A DNA stretch of 64,000 nt from Brenneria populi. Lineage in GTDB: Bacteria > Pseudomonadota > Gammaproteobacteria > Enterobacterales > Enterobacteriaceae. The notes below the pieces were generated by a model that was given only the letters and a program-made list of their open reading frames with translations, was not told the DNA's origin and made no database searches. The stretch's first letter is position 1, and the number at the start of each line of letters is the position of its first letter. The position numbers and the translations under genes were made by a program. Shown here piece after piece: positions 1-8,219 of the stretch. Location: assembly GCF_036016195.1 (NCBI RefSeq), contig NZ_JAYWTM010000001.1, positions 806,001 to 870,000 on the forward strand. The letters run 5' to 3'.

Positions 1-44
1 ACTATATCGGCCGCGCCATTCAGATGGTCGACGATCTGAAATAA
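1..44 (+). CDS. purB: Adenylosuccinate lyase, C-terminal end (partial)
   Basis: Only the last 13 codons and the stop are present, in the frame starting at base 3. The residues YIGRAIQMVDDLK match the end of E. coli PurB (YIGRAITMVDELK). PurB makes AMP from adenylosuccinate and fumarate from SAICAR in purine synthesis. In E. coli purB lies directly upstream of phoPQ, as here. The identification rests on this short tail plus synteny. Confidence 0.85.
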   Translation, partial: YIGRAIQMVDDLK

Positions 45-102
45 AATTATATGTAGCCATAGGCGGACCCGGCGTCCGCCTGTCCCCTCGCCTTCCGGCG
101 CC

Positions 103-136
103 TGTTTATCCGCTGTTTATTATTCCTATGGATAAT
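103..136 (+). promoter_or_regulatory. PhoP box and -10 of the phoP promoter
   Basis: A direct repeat TGTTTA-N5-TGTTTA (103-108 and 114-119) matches the PhoP box consensus exactly. A -10-like GATAAT follows at 131-136, 11 nt after the box, the usual spacing for PhoP-dependent promoters. It implies phoPQ autoregulation. The phoP start is about 355 nt downstream, so the leader is unusually long. Confidence 0.75.
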
Positions 137-174
137 TTGTCAGACAAAAATCAATTAATATAATTGATCCCCGT

Positions 175-424
175 ATATGCCCTAAATAATTCGCGTTGCA
201 GGACAAAAACGCCAAGGCGTTCAGACCGTTGACAAAGTCAGATATTACTCGCCCCGTTGACGGGGCTCGCCCTGCGGGCCGCCGCCAGCGACGTACAAAA
301 ACGCACGCGTTTTTGTAGGGGAAACACGGGGCAGAGCTGACTGAAGTCAAGCGACCGGGGCGAGCTCCCTGGATGGAGCGAGTAACACAGCCAACGCGCA
401 TGCGACTTGAAGTATGACGGGTAT
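175..424. repeat. Palindromic mosaic repeat in the phoP leader
   Basis: The ends resemble the enterobacterial palindromic repeat that begins like TATACCCAATAGATTTCGAG and closes with a CTTGAAGTATGACGGGTATA-type end; here the right end is at about 405-424. The interior holds several hairpins (GCCCCGTTGACGGGGC at 251-266; AAAAACGC-ACGC-GTTTTT around 298-315). It shares the stretch GGGGAAACACGGGG (about 318-331) with the core of the 113 bp element and GACAAAGTCAGATAT (about 229-243) with the arm of the ruvA-side element. It fills the gap between the phoP promoter and gene, so it would be transcribed as 5' leader. Confidence 0.6.
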
Positions 425-491
425 AACGATAATGGCGGTGCTGACTGAGATAGCGCCCGGTCTGTTTGACAAAGGAACAGAGGAAATAACA

Positions 492-1187
492 ATGCGCATT
501 CTGGTCGTCGAAGATAATGTTTTATTACGCCATCACCTTAGCGTGCAAATGAACGAGATGGGGCATCAGGTCGATGCCGCGGCGGGAGCCAAAGAAGCCG
601 ACTATTTCCTGCACGAGCACTCGCCCGACATTGCCATCGTCGACCTTGGCCTGCCGGATGAGGACGGGATGAGTATGATTCGCCGCTGGCGTTTACAGCA
701 GCGCAAGCTCCCCATCCTGGTGCTGACCGCCCGCGAAGGCTGGCAAGACAAAGTGGCCGTGCTGGAAGCCGGCGCGGATGATTACGTCACCAAGCCGTTT
801 CATATGGAAGAGGTGGTCGCCCGTTTACAGGCGTTGATGCGCCGCAATAGCGGCCTGGCGTCGCAAATTATCAGCATATCGCCGTTTGAAATCGATCTGT
901 CGCGGCGCGAAGTGATGATCAAGGGCGCGCCGGTCAAGCTGACCGCCTTCGAATATACCATCATCGAGACGCTGATCCGCAATAACGGCAAGGTCGTCAG
1001 CAAGGAGTCGCTGATGCTGCAGCTCTACCCCGACGCCGAACTGCGCGAAAGCCATACCATTGACGTATTGATGGGCCGCCTGCGCAAAAAAATACAGAAC
1101 GCGGGCTCGCCGGACGTCATCACCACGGTGCGCGGCCAGGGCTATCGTCTCGATATCGACGCCTGTCAGCAGACGCAGCATGAGTAA
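492..1187 (+). CDS. phoP: Two-component response regulator PhoP
   Basis: OmpR-family DNA-binding regulator of 231 aa, partner of PhoQ. The receiver domain (about 1-115) carries the acidic pair in VVEDN, the phospho-acceptor Asp in VDLGLPDEDG (near residue 51) and the Lys in YVTKPF. The C-terminal winged helix ends ITTVRGQGYRL. It is close to E. coli PhoP throughout. The start at 492 gives MRILVVEDN and has an AGGAA ribosome site six bases away. In-frame ATGs at 414 and 432 lie at the end of the upstream repeat and would add 26 unrelated residues. Known family role: response to low Mg2+, acid and cationic peptides, changing lipid A and Mg2+ uptake. A PhoP box lies about 380 bp upstream. Confidence 0.95.
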   Translation: MRILVVEDNVLLRHHLSVQMNEMGHQVDAAAGAKEADYFLHEHSPDIAIVDLGLPDEDGMSMIRRWRLQQRKLPILVLTAREGWQDKVAVLEAGADDYVTKPFHMEEVVARLQALMRRNSGLASQIISISPFEIDLSRREVMIKGAPVKLTAFEYTIIETLIRNNGKVVSKESLMLQLYPDAELRESHTIDVLMGRLRKKIQNAGSPDVITTVRGQGYRLDIDACQQTQHE

Positions 1188-2778
1188 CAGAAAGTCGCCG
1201 GGCGCGATTTCCAACGGCGAAAACAGCGGCCCGCAGGACGGCGGGCAGGACGCCCGCCATAAAAAATCTCCGGGAAAGATTTTCAACGCCGCTTGCGGCG
1301 GCCCAAAGGGTGAACGGCAGGACGCCCGTCATAAAAAATCGCCCTTTTCGCTGCGCGTGCGTTTTTTGCTTGCCACCGTCGCCATCGTTCTGGCGCTATC
1401 CCTCTCCTATGGCATCGTGGCGATTATCGGCTACAGCGTCAATTTCGATAAAACCTCTTTTCGCCTGCTGCGCGGGGAAAGCAACCTGTTTTACCGCCTG
1501 GCCCAGTGGCGGGATAATAAATTAACCATCGCGACGCCGCCGGAAATCGATATCAACTTCCCGACGCTGGTGCTAATTTACGATCGGCAGGGAAACATAC
1601 TCTGGCGCGAACGGGAAGTGCCCCAGTTGGAAGCGCTGATCAAACCCGAGTGGCTGGGGAAAACCGCCTATCATGAGCTGGATATCGATACCAATACCAG
1701 CAGCGCCGTTCTGAAGGAAAATACGCTGCTGTTGAATAGCCTACGCGCGCTCAACAGCGTCTACGCGCATACCCTGACCCACTCCGTCGCCGTTAACGTC
1801 TATCCGCAGACGGATCATCTGCCGCCTCTGACTATCGTGGTTGTAGACCGTATTCCGCAGGAATTGCAGCAGGAGGACATCGTCTGGGAATGGTTCAGCT
1901 ACGTGCTGATCGCCAACCTTATTCTGGTGCTTCCCCTGCTGTGGCTGGGCGCGCACTGGAGTCTGCGGCCGATCAAACACCTCGTCAGGCAGATCGCCGA
2001 ACTGGAAAACGGCACGCGCGAACAGCTGGATGAAAATTCGCCGCGGGAGCTGTTCAGCCTAGTGAAGAATCTGAATATTCTGCTGAATAATGAGCGTCGG
2101 CGTTACCACAAATACCGCACCACCCTGACCGATCTTACCCATAGTCTGAAAACGCCGCTGGCCGTGCTGCAAACCACGCTGCGGGCGTTACGCACGGGGA
2201 AGGAAACCAGCATCGATCGGGCCGAGCCGATCATGCTGGCGCAGATCAGCAGGATCTCCCAGCAGATTGGCTACTACCTGCACCGCGCCAGCATGCGTTC
2301 CGAGCATCCGATGCTGATGCGTGAAGTGCACTCCGTCCCCGCCATGCTGGACGGGCTCTGCTCCGCGCTGAACAAAGTTTACCAGCGTAAAGGGGTGACG
2401 CTGACGCTGGATATCTCTCCCGAACTGACTTTCATCGGTGAAAAAAACGATTTTATGGAAATACTGGGCAACGTGCTGGACAACGCCTGCAAATACTGCT
2501 TGGAATTTGTCGAGATTAGCGCCCAATATTCCGACCATAAGCTGCATCTGATCGTTGACGACGACGGCCCCGGCATACCGGAAAGCAAGCGCGAACTGAT
2601 TTTTCAGCGCGGCCAGCGCGCCGACAGGCTGCGTCCCGGCCAGGGCATCGGCCTGTCGGTCGCCGCCGAAATTATTGAACAATATCAGGGCGAGATCGTC
2701 ATCAGCGACAGTACGCTGGGAGGAGCGCGCGTCGAGGCGATTTTCTCCCGGCAGAATCTTGCCCAGAATGAGCGATGA
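1180..2778 (+). CDS. phoQ: Sensor histidine kinase PhoQ with N-terminal tandem extension
   Basis: Inner-membrane kinase/phosphatase for PhoP, 532 aa against 486 in E. coli. Order: a unique extension (1-55), TM1 (about 60-83), periplasmic sensor (about 84-235), TM2 (about 238-258), HAMP, HisKA with phospho-acceptor His321 in DLTHSLKTP, and a HATPase with the N box NVLDNACKY and G box DDGPGIP. The start overlaps phoP by 8 bp. The extension is two 24-residue units, each ending DARHKKSP and each encoded by a 72 bp repeat, placed just before the conserved PFSLRVRF. The periplasmic acidic cluster of E. coli PhoQ (EDDDDAE, before MTHSVAVNVYP) reads NSVYAHT here, so the best-known Mg2+/peptide-binding patch is missing. 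Kinase motifs are intact. Confidence 0.93.
   Translation: MSNRKSPGAISNGENSGPQDGGQDARHKKSPGKIFNAACGGPKGERQDARHKKSPFSLRVRFLLATVAIVLALSLSYGIVAIIGYSVNFDKTSFRLLRGESNLFYRLAQWRDNKLTIATPPEIDINFPTLVLIYDRQGNILWREREVPQLEALIKPEWLGKTAYHELDIDTNTSSAVLKENTLLLNSLRALNSVYAHTLTHSVAVNVYPQTDHLPPLTIVVVDRIPQELQQEDIVWEWFSYVLIANLILVLPLLWLGAHWSLRPIKHLVRQIAELENGTREQLDENSPRELFSLVKNLNILLNNERRRYHKYRTTLTDLTHSLKTPLAVLQTTLRALRTGKETSIDRAEPIMLAQISRISQQIGYYLHRASMRSEHPMLMREVHSVPAMLDGLCSALNKVYQRKGVTLTLDISPELTFIGEKNDFMEILGNVLDNACKYCLEFVEISAQYSDHKLHLIVDDDGPGIPESKRELIFQRGQRADRLRPGQGIGLSVAAEIIEQYQGEIVISDSTLGGARVEAIFSRQNLAQNER
1195..1338 (+). repeat. Two in-frame 72 bp tandem repeats inside phoQ
   Basis: Equivalent points TCGCCGGGCG (1195), TCTCCGGGAA (1267) and TCGCCCTTTT (1339) are exactly 72 bp apart, so two whole units of 24 codons lie between Ser-Pro repeats of the PhoQ N-terminus. 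The second unit (AACGCCGCTTGCGGCGGCCC near 1284-1303) closely resembles, on the reverse strand, part of the palindromic repeat in the feo leader at about 13355-13400. The multiple of three keeps phoQ open. Confidence 0.8.
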
Positions 2779-2844
2779 AAGTCAGTACAGCTCGCCGGGC
2801 TTCCGCTATAATTGCCGCGGGTCTCGCTTTCTGGAAGATATGGT

Positions 2845-3966
2845 ATGGACTATCAACTCAATCTCGACTGGCCGGAATTTTTGGCGCGCCACTGGCAAAA
2901 GCATCCGGTCATTATCAAACACGGTTTTACGCACTTTATCGATCCTATCTCGCCAGACGAGCTCGCCGGTCTGGCGCTGGAAAATGAAGTCGACAGCCGG
3001 CTGATTAGCCATCAGGACGGCCGCTGGCAGGTCAGCCACGGCCCGTTTGAAAGTTTCGACCACCTGGGCGAAAACAACTGGTCGCTATTGGTTCAGGCGG
3101 TCGATCACTGGCATGAGCCCTCCAGCGCGCTGATGCGGCCCTTCCGGCGGCTGCCCGACTGGCGGCTTGACGACTTGATGATCTCCTTCTCGGTTCCCGG
3201 CGGCGGCGTCGGTCCGCATCTGGACCAATACGACGTGTTCATCATTCAGGGAACCGGACGCCGCCGCTGGCGCGTCGGCGCCAAAGTGCCGATGAAGCAG
3301 CACTGCCCCCATCCCGACCTGCTGCAGGTCGACCCTTTCGACGCCATCATTGATGAAGAGATGGAGCCGGGCGACATTCTCTATATCCCGCCGGGTTTCC
3401 CGCATGACGGCTACTCGCTGGAGGACTCGCTGAACTACTCGGTCGGTTTTCGCGCGCCGAACGCCCGCGAGCTGGTCAGCGGTTTCGCCGATTATGTGCT
3501 GGCCCGCGAACTCGGCAGCCATCGTTACGGCGATCCCGATATTCCCGCCCGCGCCAACCCCGCCGAAGTGCTGCCGCAGGAGCTGGATCGCTTACAGCAA
3601 ATGATGCTGGATCTGGTTCAGCAGCCCGAACATTTCCACAACTGGTTCGGCGAATTTATTTCCCAGTCGCGCCATGAACTCGATCTGGCGCCGCCGGAGC
3701 CGCCGTATCAGGCGCAGGAGGTCCGTGATCTGCTGCAACAGGGGGAACGGCTGCGGCGCCTGGGCGGGCTGCGAGTGCTGTGCGTCGGCGGCAACTGTTA
3801 CGTCAACGGTGAAAAGATCGACAGCCAGCACCCGCAGGCGCTACTGGCGCTGGCCGAGCGGCACGAAATCGACGCGCCCATGTTGGCGCAGGCGCTGGAG
3901 GATGCCTCTTTCCTCGCCAGACTCACAGCGCTGATTAACAGCGGCTATTGGTATTTCGCCGACTAG
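2845..3966 (+). CDS. roxA: 50S ribosomal protein L16 arginine hydroxylase RoxA
   Basis: JmjC-type 2-oxoglutarate/Fe(II) oxygenase of 373 aa, the length of E. coli RoxA (YcfD), which hydroxylates an arginine of ribosomal protein L16. The cupin core shows the metal ligands HLDQYD (HxD, near residues 125-127) and a distal His in FPHDGYSL. The C-terminal dimerisation and winged-helix part ends SGYWYFAD. The start at 2845 (MDYQLNLDWPEF) matches E. coli; an ATG 33 bp upstream would add unrelated residues. It follows phoQ by 66 bp in the same direction, as in E. coli. Confidence 0.94.
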   Translation: MDYQLNLDWPEFLARHWQKHPVIIKHGFTHFIDPISPDELAGLALENEVDSRLISHQDGRWQVSHGPFESFDHLGENNWSLLVQAVDHWHEPSSALMRPFRRLPDWRLDDLMISFSVPGGGVGPHLDQYDVFIIQGTGRRRWRVGAKVPMKQHCPHPDLLQVDPFDAIIDEEMEPGDILYIPPGFPHDGYSLEDSLNYSVGFRAPNARELVSGFADYVLARELGSHRYGDPDIPARANPAEVLPQELDRLQQMMLDLVQQPEHFHNWFGEFISQSRHELDLAPPEPPYQAQEVRDLLQQGERLRRLGGLRVLCVGGNCYVNGEKIDSQHPQALLALAERHEIDAPMLAQALEDASFLARLTALINSGYWYFAD

Positions 3967-4002
3967 AAGACGTTCAGAGCTCGGGCAAAGCCGCCTTGTG
4001 AG

Positions 4003-4115
4003 TAACAGCGTTCACTTAAGCCGGTTTTTAGGGGAAACACCGGGGGAGGTTCCTGTAGGGACGCCTCACCCCGGTGGTCGCCCCGTGTATCTCGATGCTT
4101 AAACGATCGGCGTTA
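4003..4115 (-). repeat. 113 bp palindromic element, copy A
   Basis: Terminal inverted repeats TAACAGCGTTCACTTAAG and (reverse strand) TAACGCCGATCGTTTAAG bound a GC-rich hairpin core. The element is flanked exactly by a perfect 10 bp direct repeat GCCTTGTGAG at 3993-4002 and 4116-4125, as expected of a target-site duplication. No coding capacity is seen. Confidence 0.8.
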
Positions 4116-4143
4116 GCCTTGTGAGCGTTATCCTCGCGAGCGC

Positions 4144-4474
4144 CTGTCTCTTATGCACAAGTACAGGGATTCTGATGGGGGTTGCCGTTACCCGGCGTAA
4201 AAAATTATGCTGAGGAGATAGCCGGCTTCGGATGAGCCGCATGGATGCGGCAACGGCTTGCGCCACGTAGGAACGTGTCGTAAGCGGTCCGTTGAGCTTG
4301 ATACCGACGAAGGTATCGCGCAGCGACATAATTTAGCCGTAAGCCAGGGGGCACGGGGCGTGCGGCGCTGAGCCGCCCCGTGTCGGGCGCGCGCTGCAAG
4401 GCCGCATGAAAACGGCGGCATTGCGGCGCACGAAACCCTCTCTGCGTCGGCATAAAAATGTGACCAAGAGACAG
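4144..4474. mobile_element. Remnant or miniature element with IS50-type ends
   Basis: The left end CTGTCTCTTATGCACAAGT (4144-4162) is one or two changes from the Tn5/IS50 mosaic-type end. The right end on the other strand reads CTGTCTCTTGGTCACATT (4474 back to 4457). The 331 bp between them hold no transposase domain that I can recognise in any frame, so this is a non-autonomous derivative or internal deletion of an IS4/IS50-group element. The 9 bp flanks (CGCGAGCGC and GCGCACGCC) are not identical, so no clean target duplication remains. Confidence 0.6.
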
Positions 4475-4603
4475 GCGCACGCCGGGATCTTCTTGATGGA
4501 TAATGCGAGCTTTAAAAGCGGATTCCCGCGCGGGAGCGGCGAGTGGAGAAATTGACCGCACGCCATCGCCCTGGCGGGAACTCCCGCCCTCTTCCCTGCC
4601 CGG

Positions 4604-5839
4604 CTACTGGGCCTTGGCGCGCAGCGCGGTGAGTTCGGCGATACGCATAATCACCGCGACGGATTGCTCCATACCCTCCAGCGTCACGAATTCATGCTTA
4701 CCGTGATAGTTGTAGCCGCCGGTAAACAAGTTGGGACAAGGCAGCCCCTGGAACGACAGGTGGGCGCCGTCGGTACCGCCGCGGATCGGCTTTAACACCG
4801 GCTCGATATCGCAGTCGCGCATCGCCTGCTGCGCCAGTGCGATGATATGCGGATGTTGCTCTACCTGCTCGCGCATATTGTAATAGCTGTCGGTTATCGT
4901 CACCTCGATATAGCAGTCGGGGTGCAGCCCTTTTCCTACCTTCTCGGCGATATCCAGCATCTTCTTCTTGCGTTTTTCAAACCCGTCGCGGTCGAAATCA
5001 CGCACGATATAGTGCAGCTCCGCACGTTCAACCACGCCCTTCATGCTGTGCAGATGATAAAAACCCTGATAGCCGTCGGTGTTTTCCGGCGTTTCTTCGC
5101 CCGGGACTTCATGATGATAGCGCGACGCCAGCGTCAGCGCGTTGACCATCACCCCTTTGGCGCTGCCGGGGTGAACATTGTTGCCGACGATTTTCACCGT
5201 GACGGAAGCGGCGTTAAAATTTTCAAACTCAAGCTCGCCGACGCCGCCGCCGTCAACGGTGTAAGCCCACTGCGCATCGAACGCGGCGACGTCGAAGAAG
5301 TGAGCGCCCTTGCCTATTTCTTCGTCCGGCGTAAACGCAATCCGGATATCCCCGTGCGGGATCTGCCGCTTTCTCAAGCGCGCCATCGCGGTAATAATTT
5401 CCGCAATCCCGGCTTTATCATCCGCGCCGAGCAGCGTTTTGCCATCGGTGGTAATCAGCGTATGGCCCAGCAACTGATGCAGCACGGGAAACATCACCGG
5501 CGAGAGCACTTCGTCGCCGATGCCCAGCGCGATATCGCCGCCGCGATAGTTTTCCACAATCTGGGGATTGACGTTCTTCCCGCTATAGTCGGGAGAGGTA
5601 TCCATATGAGAGATAAAGCCGATGGTGGGTACCGGCCAGGCGACGTTGGAGGAGAGCGTCGCCATAACGCAGCCATGTTTGCCTAACGTCACCTGCTCAA
5701 ATCCCAGCTCAAGCAGTTCCTGTTGCAGCGCCCGGGCAAGTTTCAACTGCCCGTCGGTACTCGGCACCTGCCGGACGCCCGCTTTTGATTGCGTATCAAA
5801 AGAAACGTAATTTAAAAATCGATCGAGTAATTTATCCAT
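4604..5839 (-). CDS. pepT: Peptidase T (tripeptide aminopeptidase)
   Basis: Cytoplasmic M20-family zinc aminopeptidase that removes the N-terminal residue of tripeptides. It aligns with E. coli PepT over its full 408-residue length. Visible metal-site motifs are GFISHMDTSPD (His and Asp ligands), GADDKAGIAE, FTPDEEIGKG with the catalytic Glu pair, and the C-terminal GGYNYHGKHE. The ATG at 5839 gives MDKLLDRFLNYV as in E. coli. A GTG one codon upstream sits slightly better for the AGAGG site and is a possible alternative. Transcribed away from potA; the family is anaerobically induced by FNR in Salmonella, but no clear FNR site was found here. Confidence 0.95.
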   Translation of the reverse strand: MDKLLDRFLNYVSFDTQSKAGVRQVPSTDGQLKLARALQQELLELGFEQVTLGKHGCVMATLSSNVAWPVPTIGFISHMDTSPDYSGKNVNPQIVENYRGGDIALGIGDEVLSPVMFPVLHQLLGHTLITTDGKTLLGADDKAGIAEIITAMARLRKRQIPHGDIRIAFTPDEEIGKGAHFFDVAAFDAQWAYTVDGGGVGELEFENFNAASVTVKIVGNNVHPGSAKGVMVNALTLASRYHHEVPGEETPENTDGYQGFYHLHSMKGVVERAELHYIVRDFDRDGFEKRKKKMLDIAEKVGKGLHPDCYIEVTITDSYYNMREQVEQHPHIIALAQQAMRDCDIEPVLKPIRGGTDGAHLSFQGLPCPNLFTGGYNYHGKHEFVTLEGMEQSVAVIMRIAELTALRAKAQ

Positions 5840-6259
5840 CACTAATGTGCCTCTTGAGCCCAGGATTTCATTATGGGGACGGCATCCACGGCAAATATTG
5901 CGTCAGGTCAGTTTTTACTGTGTTAACCCGCAGATGAGAAATACCCGACTTCTCACCATGTTCCGGCCGAATGCCGGATGTCTGACGCTTATTCCCCGTA
6001 TTCCCTCGCTGTTCATTACAAAAACATCACAATAAAATAACCATTGAACAGCATAATGCGCCTAACGCATTGTCGCGCAGGTGAACTATTTGCGACAGTC
6101 GGCGATAAGTGTGGCGTCACAAGTTGGCGTTCAGTATGGTTTACCGTAAAATGCCGACCCTCAACCAAGCTCGTAGGCTGAAAGGTGATAACCCTTGGCA
6201 GATACCGCAAAGCCCTCTGCGCGGATGCGCCATATTAGGAAACAGAGCCATAACCCTAA
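5840..6259. other. pepT-potA divergent intergenic region
   Basis: This 420 bp region carries outward promoters for pepT and potA. Only the potA promoter at 6124-6152 is convincing. No gene, RNA or recognised repeat was seen. An inverted pair GCTGTTCAT / ATTGAACAGC (about 6009-6052) has a long AT-rich loop and no clear function. Confidence 0.5.
6124..6152 (+). promoter_or_regulatory. Predicted sigma-70 promoter of potABCD
   Basis: TTGGCG (6124-6129) and TAAAAT (6147-6152) are separated by exactly 17 bp, a near-consensus sigma-70 promoter, placing the start of transcription about 100 nt before the potA ATG at 6260. Confidence 0.6.
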
Positions 6260-7375
6260 ATGAAAGATAATCGTCCCGCTACCTCGGTCGTTGAACTGCT
6301 CGACGTCCATAAAAGTTTTGATGGCAAAGAGATCATTTCCCACTTTAACCTCACCATTAATCACGGCGAGTTTCTGACTATCCTCGGCCCTTCCGGCTGC
6401 GGAAAAACCACGGTGCTGCGCCTGATCGCCGGTCTGGAAAGCGTAGACAGCGGCAATGTGATGCTGGAGAACCTGGATATTACCCACCAGCCCGCCGAAC
6501 AGCGCTACGTCAATACCGTCTTTCAGAGCTACGCGCTATTTCCCCATCTGAGCGTTTTCGACAACGTCGCGTTTGGGCTGCGAATGCAAAAAACGCCGGA
6601 AGCGGAAGTGCGGCCGCGCGTGCTGGAAGCGCTAAAAATGGTGCAGCTGGAGGCGATGGCGCCGCGCCGCCCGCAGCAGCTGTCGGGCGGACAGCAGCAG
6701 CGCGTGGCCATCGCCAGAGCGGTGGTGAACAAACCCAAGGTCCTGCTGCTGGACGAGCCGCTTTCGGCGCTGGATTACAAACTGCGCAAGCAGATGCAAA
6801 ACGAGCTGAAGGCCTTGCAGCGCACTCTAGGCATCACCTTTATCTTCGTGACCCACGATCAGGAAGAGGCGCTCACCATGTCCGACCGCATCGTGGTGAT
6901 GCGCGATGGCCGTATCGAGCAGGACGGCAGCCCCCGCGAAATTTATGAAGAGCCGCGTAACCTGTTTGTGGCCAGCTTTATCGGCGAAATCAATATCTTC
7001 GACGCGACCGTTATCGCCCAGGTCGACGCGCAGCGCGTCCGCGCCCGCATTGAGGGCCGGGAGTGCGTGATAACGGTCGGCTTTTCGGTCAATATCGGCC
7101 AGCGCCTCAAGGTGCTGCTGCGGCCGGAAGATCTGCGCGTGGAGGAGATCCACGACAGCGCGCAGACCGCGGAGATCGTCGGCTATGTGCGCGAACGCAA
7201 TTATAAAGGGATGACGCTGGAGTCCAGCATTGAGCTGGAAAGCGGCAAAATGGTCATGGTCAGCGAGTTTTTCAACGAGGACGATCCCGACGTCGACCAC
7301 TCGCTGAATCAAAAAGTCGCGGTAACCTGGGTAGAGAGCTGGGAGGTCGTTCTGAACGATGAAGACGCCGCGTAA
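6260..7375 (+). CDS. potA: Spermidine/putrescine ABC transporter ATPase PotA
   Basis: Nucleotide-binding subunit powering polyamine import with PotB, PotC and PotD. It has 371 aa (E. coli 378). Walker A GPSGCGKT at 43-50, Q-loop in FQSYALFPH, signature LSGGQQQR at 141-148, Walker B LLLDEP near 162-167 and the switch His in VTHDQEEA are all present. A TOBE-type regulatory domain fills the C-terminal third (RPEDLRVEEI). First gene of potABCD; its end overlaps potB by 17 bp, suggesting translational coupling. Confidence 0.96.
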   Translation: MKDNRPATSVVELLDVHKSFDGKEIISHFNLTINHGEFLTILGPSGCGKTTVLRLIAGLESVDSGNVMLENLDITHQPAEQRYVNTVFQSYALFPHLSVFDNVAFGLRMQKTPEAEVRPRVLEALKMVQLEAMAPRRPQQLSGGQQQRVAIARAVVNKPKVLLLDEPLSALDYKLRKQMQNELKALQRTLGITFIFVTHDQEEALTMSDRIVVMRDGRIEQDGSPREIYEEPRNLFVASFIGEINIFDATVIAQVDAQRVRARIEGRECVITVGFSVNIGQRLKVLLRPEDLRVEEIHDSAQTAEIVGYVRERNYKGMTLESSIELESGKMVMVSEFFNEDDPDVDHSLNQKVAVTWVESWEVVLNDEDAA

Positions 7376-8219
7376 ACGCTTTCAAAATAGCATCATCACC
7401 GTGATTGTCGCCTGGCTGGTTCTGTTCGTGTTTATGCCGAATCTGATGATTATCGGCGCCAGCTTTTTAACCCGCGACGACACCCACTTTATCAGCCTGG
7501 TATTTACGCTGGACAACTACGCGCGGCTGGCCGATCCGATGTACGCCTCCGTCCTACTGCATTCGCTGAACATGGCGGCGATAGCCACGCTGTGCTGCCT
7601 GATCCTCGGCTACCCTTTCGCGTTTATTCTGGCCCGGCTGCCGCAGAAAATCCGACCGCTGCTGATGTTTCTGCTGATTGTCCCGTTTTGGACCAACTCG
7701 TTAATCCGCATTTACGGGCTGAAACTGTTCCTGAGCACCCGCGGATACCTGAACGAATTTCTGCTATGGAGCGGAGTCATCGAAACGCCGCTGCGCATTA
7801 TGTACACCTCGGAGGCGGTGATTCTCGGTCTGATCTATATCCTGCTGCCGTTTATGGTGCTGCCGCTCTATTCCAGTATCGAAAAGCTGGATAACGCCTA
7901 TCTTGAGGCCGCCCGTGATTTGGGGGCGAATAAATGGCAGACGTTTGTAAAAATCGTAATCCCGCTGACCATGCCCGGCATTATCGCCGGCTGCCTGCTG
8001 GTTCTGCTGCCGGCGATGGGGCTGTTTTTCGTCGCCGATCTGATGGGCGGCGCCAAAAACCTGCTGATCGGCAACGTGATTAAAAGTCAGTTCCTGAATA
8101 TTCGCGACTGGCCGTTCGGCGCCGCCACCAGTATTTGCCTGACCCTGCTGATGGGCCTGCTGCTATTGGTTTACTACCGCACCGCCCGCATGCTGAACAA
8201 AAAAGGGGAACTAGAATGA
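7359..8219 (+). CDS. potB: Spermidine/putrescine ABC transporter permease PotB
   Basis: Inner-membrane permease of 286 aa with about six transmembrane segments. The cytoplasmic EAA loop that docks PotA reads EAARDLGANKWQTF. It aligns with E. coli PotB along its whole length, including FGAATSICLTLLMG near the end. It overlaps potA upstream and potC downstream (ATGA), typical of a tightly coupled transporter operon. Confidence 0.96.
   Translation: MKTPRKRFQNSIITVIVAWLVLFVFMPNLMIIGASFLTRDDTHFISLVFTLDNYARLADPMYASVLLHSLNMAAIATLCCLILGYPFAFILARLPQKIRPLLMFLLIVPFWTNSLIRIYGLKLFLSTRGYLNEFLLWSGVIETPLRIMYTSEAVILGLIYILLPFMVLPLYSSIEKLDNAYLEAARDLGANKWQTFVKIVIPLTMPGIIAGCLLVLLPAMGLFFVADLMGGAKNLLIGNVIKSQFLNIRDWPFGAATSICLTLLMGLLLLVYYRTARMLNKKGELE

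Noticed and set aside
414..491. In-frame upstream starts that would lengthen PhoP by 26 residues
   Set aside because: They fall in the repeat end, lack a good ribosome site and have no family support; the ATG at 492 does.
4205..4561. 118-codon minus-strand frame over the IS50-ended remnant
   Set aside because: It crosses the element's right end and shows no transposase motifs; coding is not supported.
4847..5686. 279-codon + strand open frame
   Set aside because: It is antisense to pepT, whose full-length homology is clear; the frame is a by-product of GC-rich codon bias.
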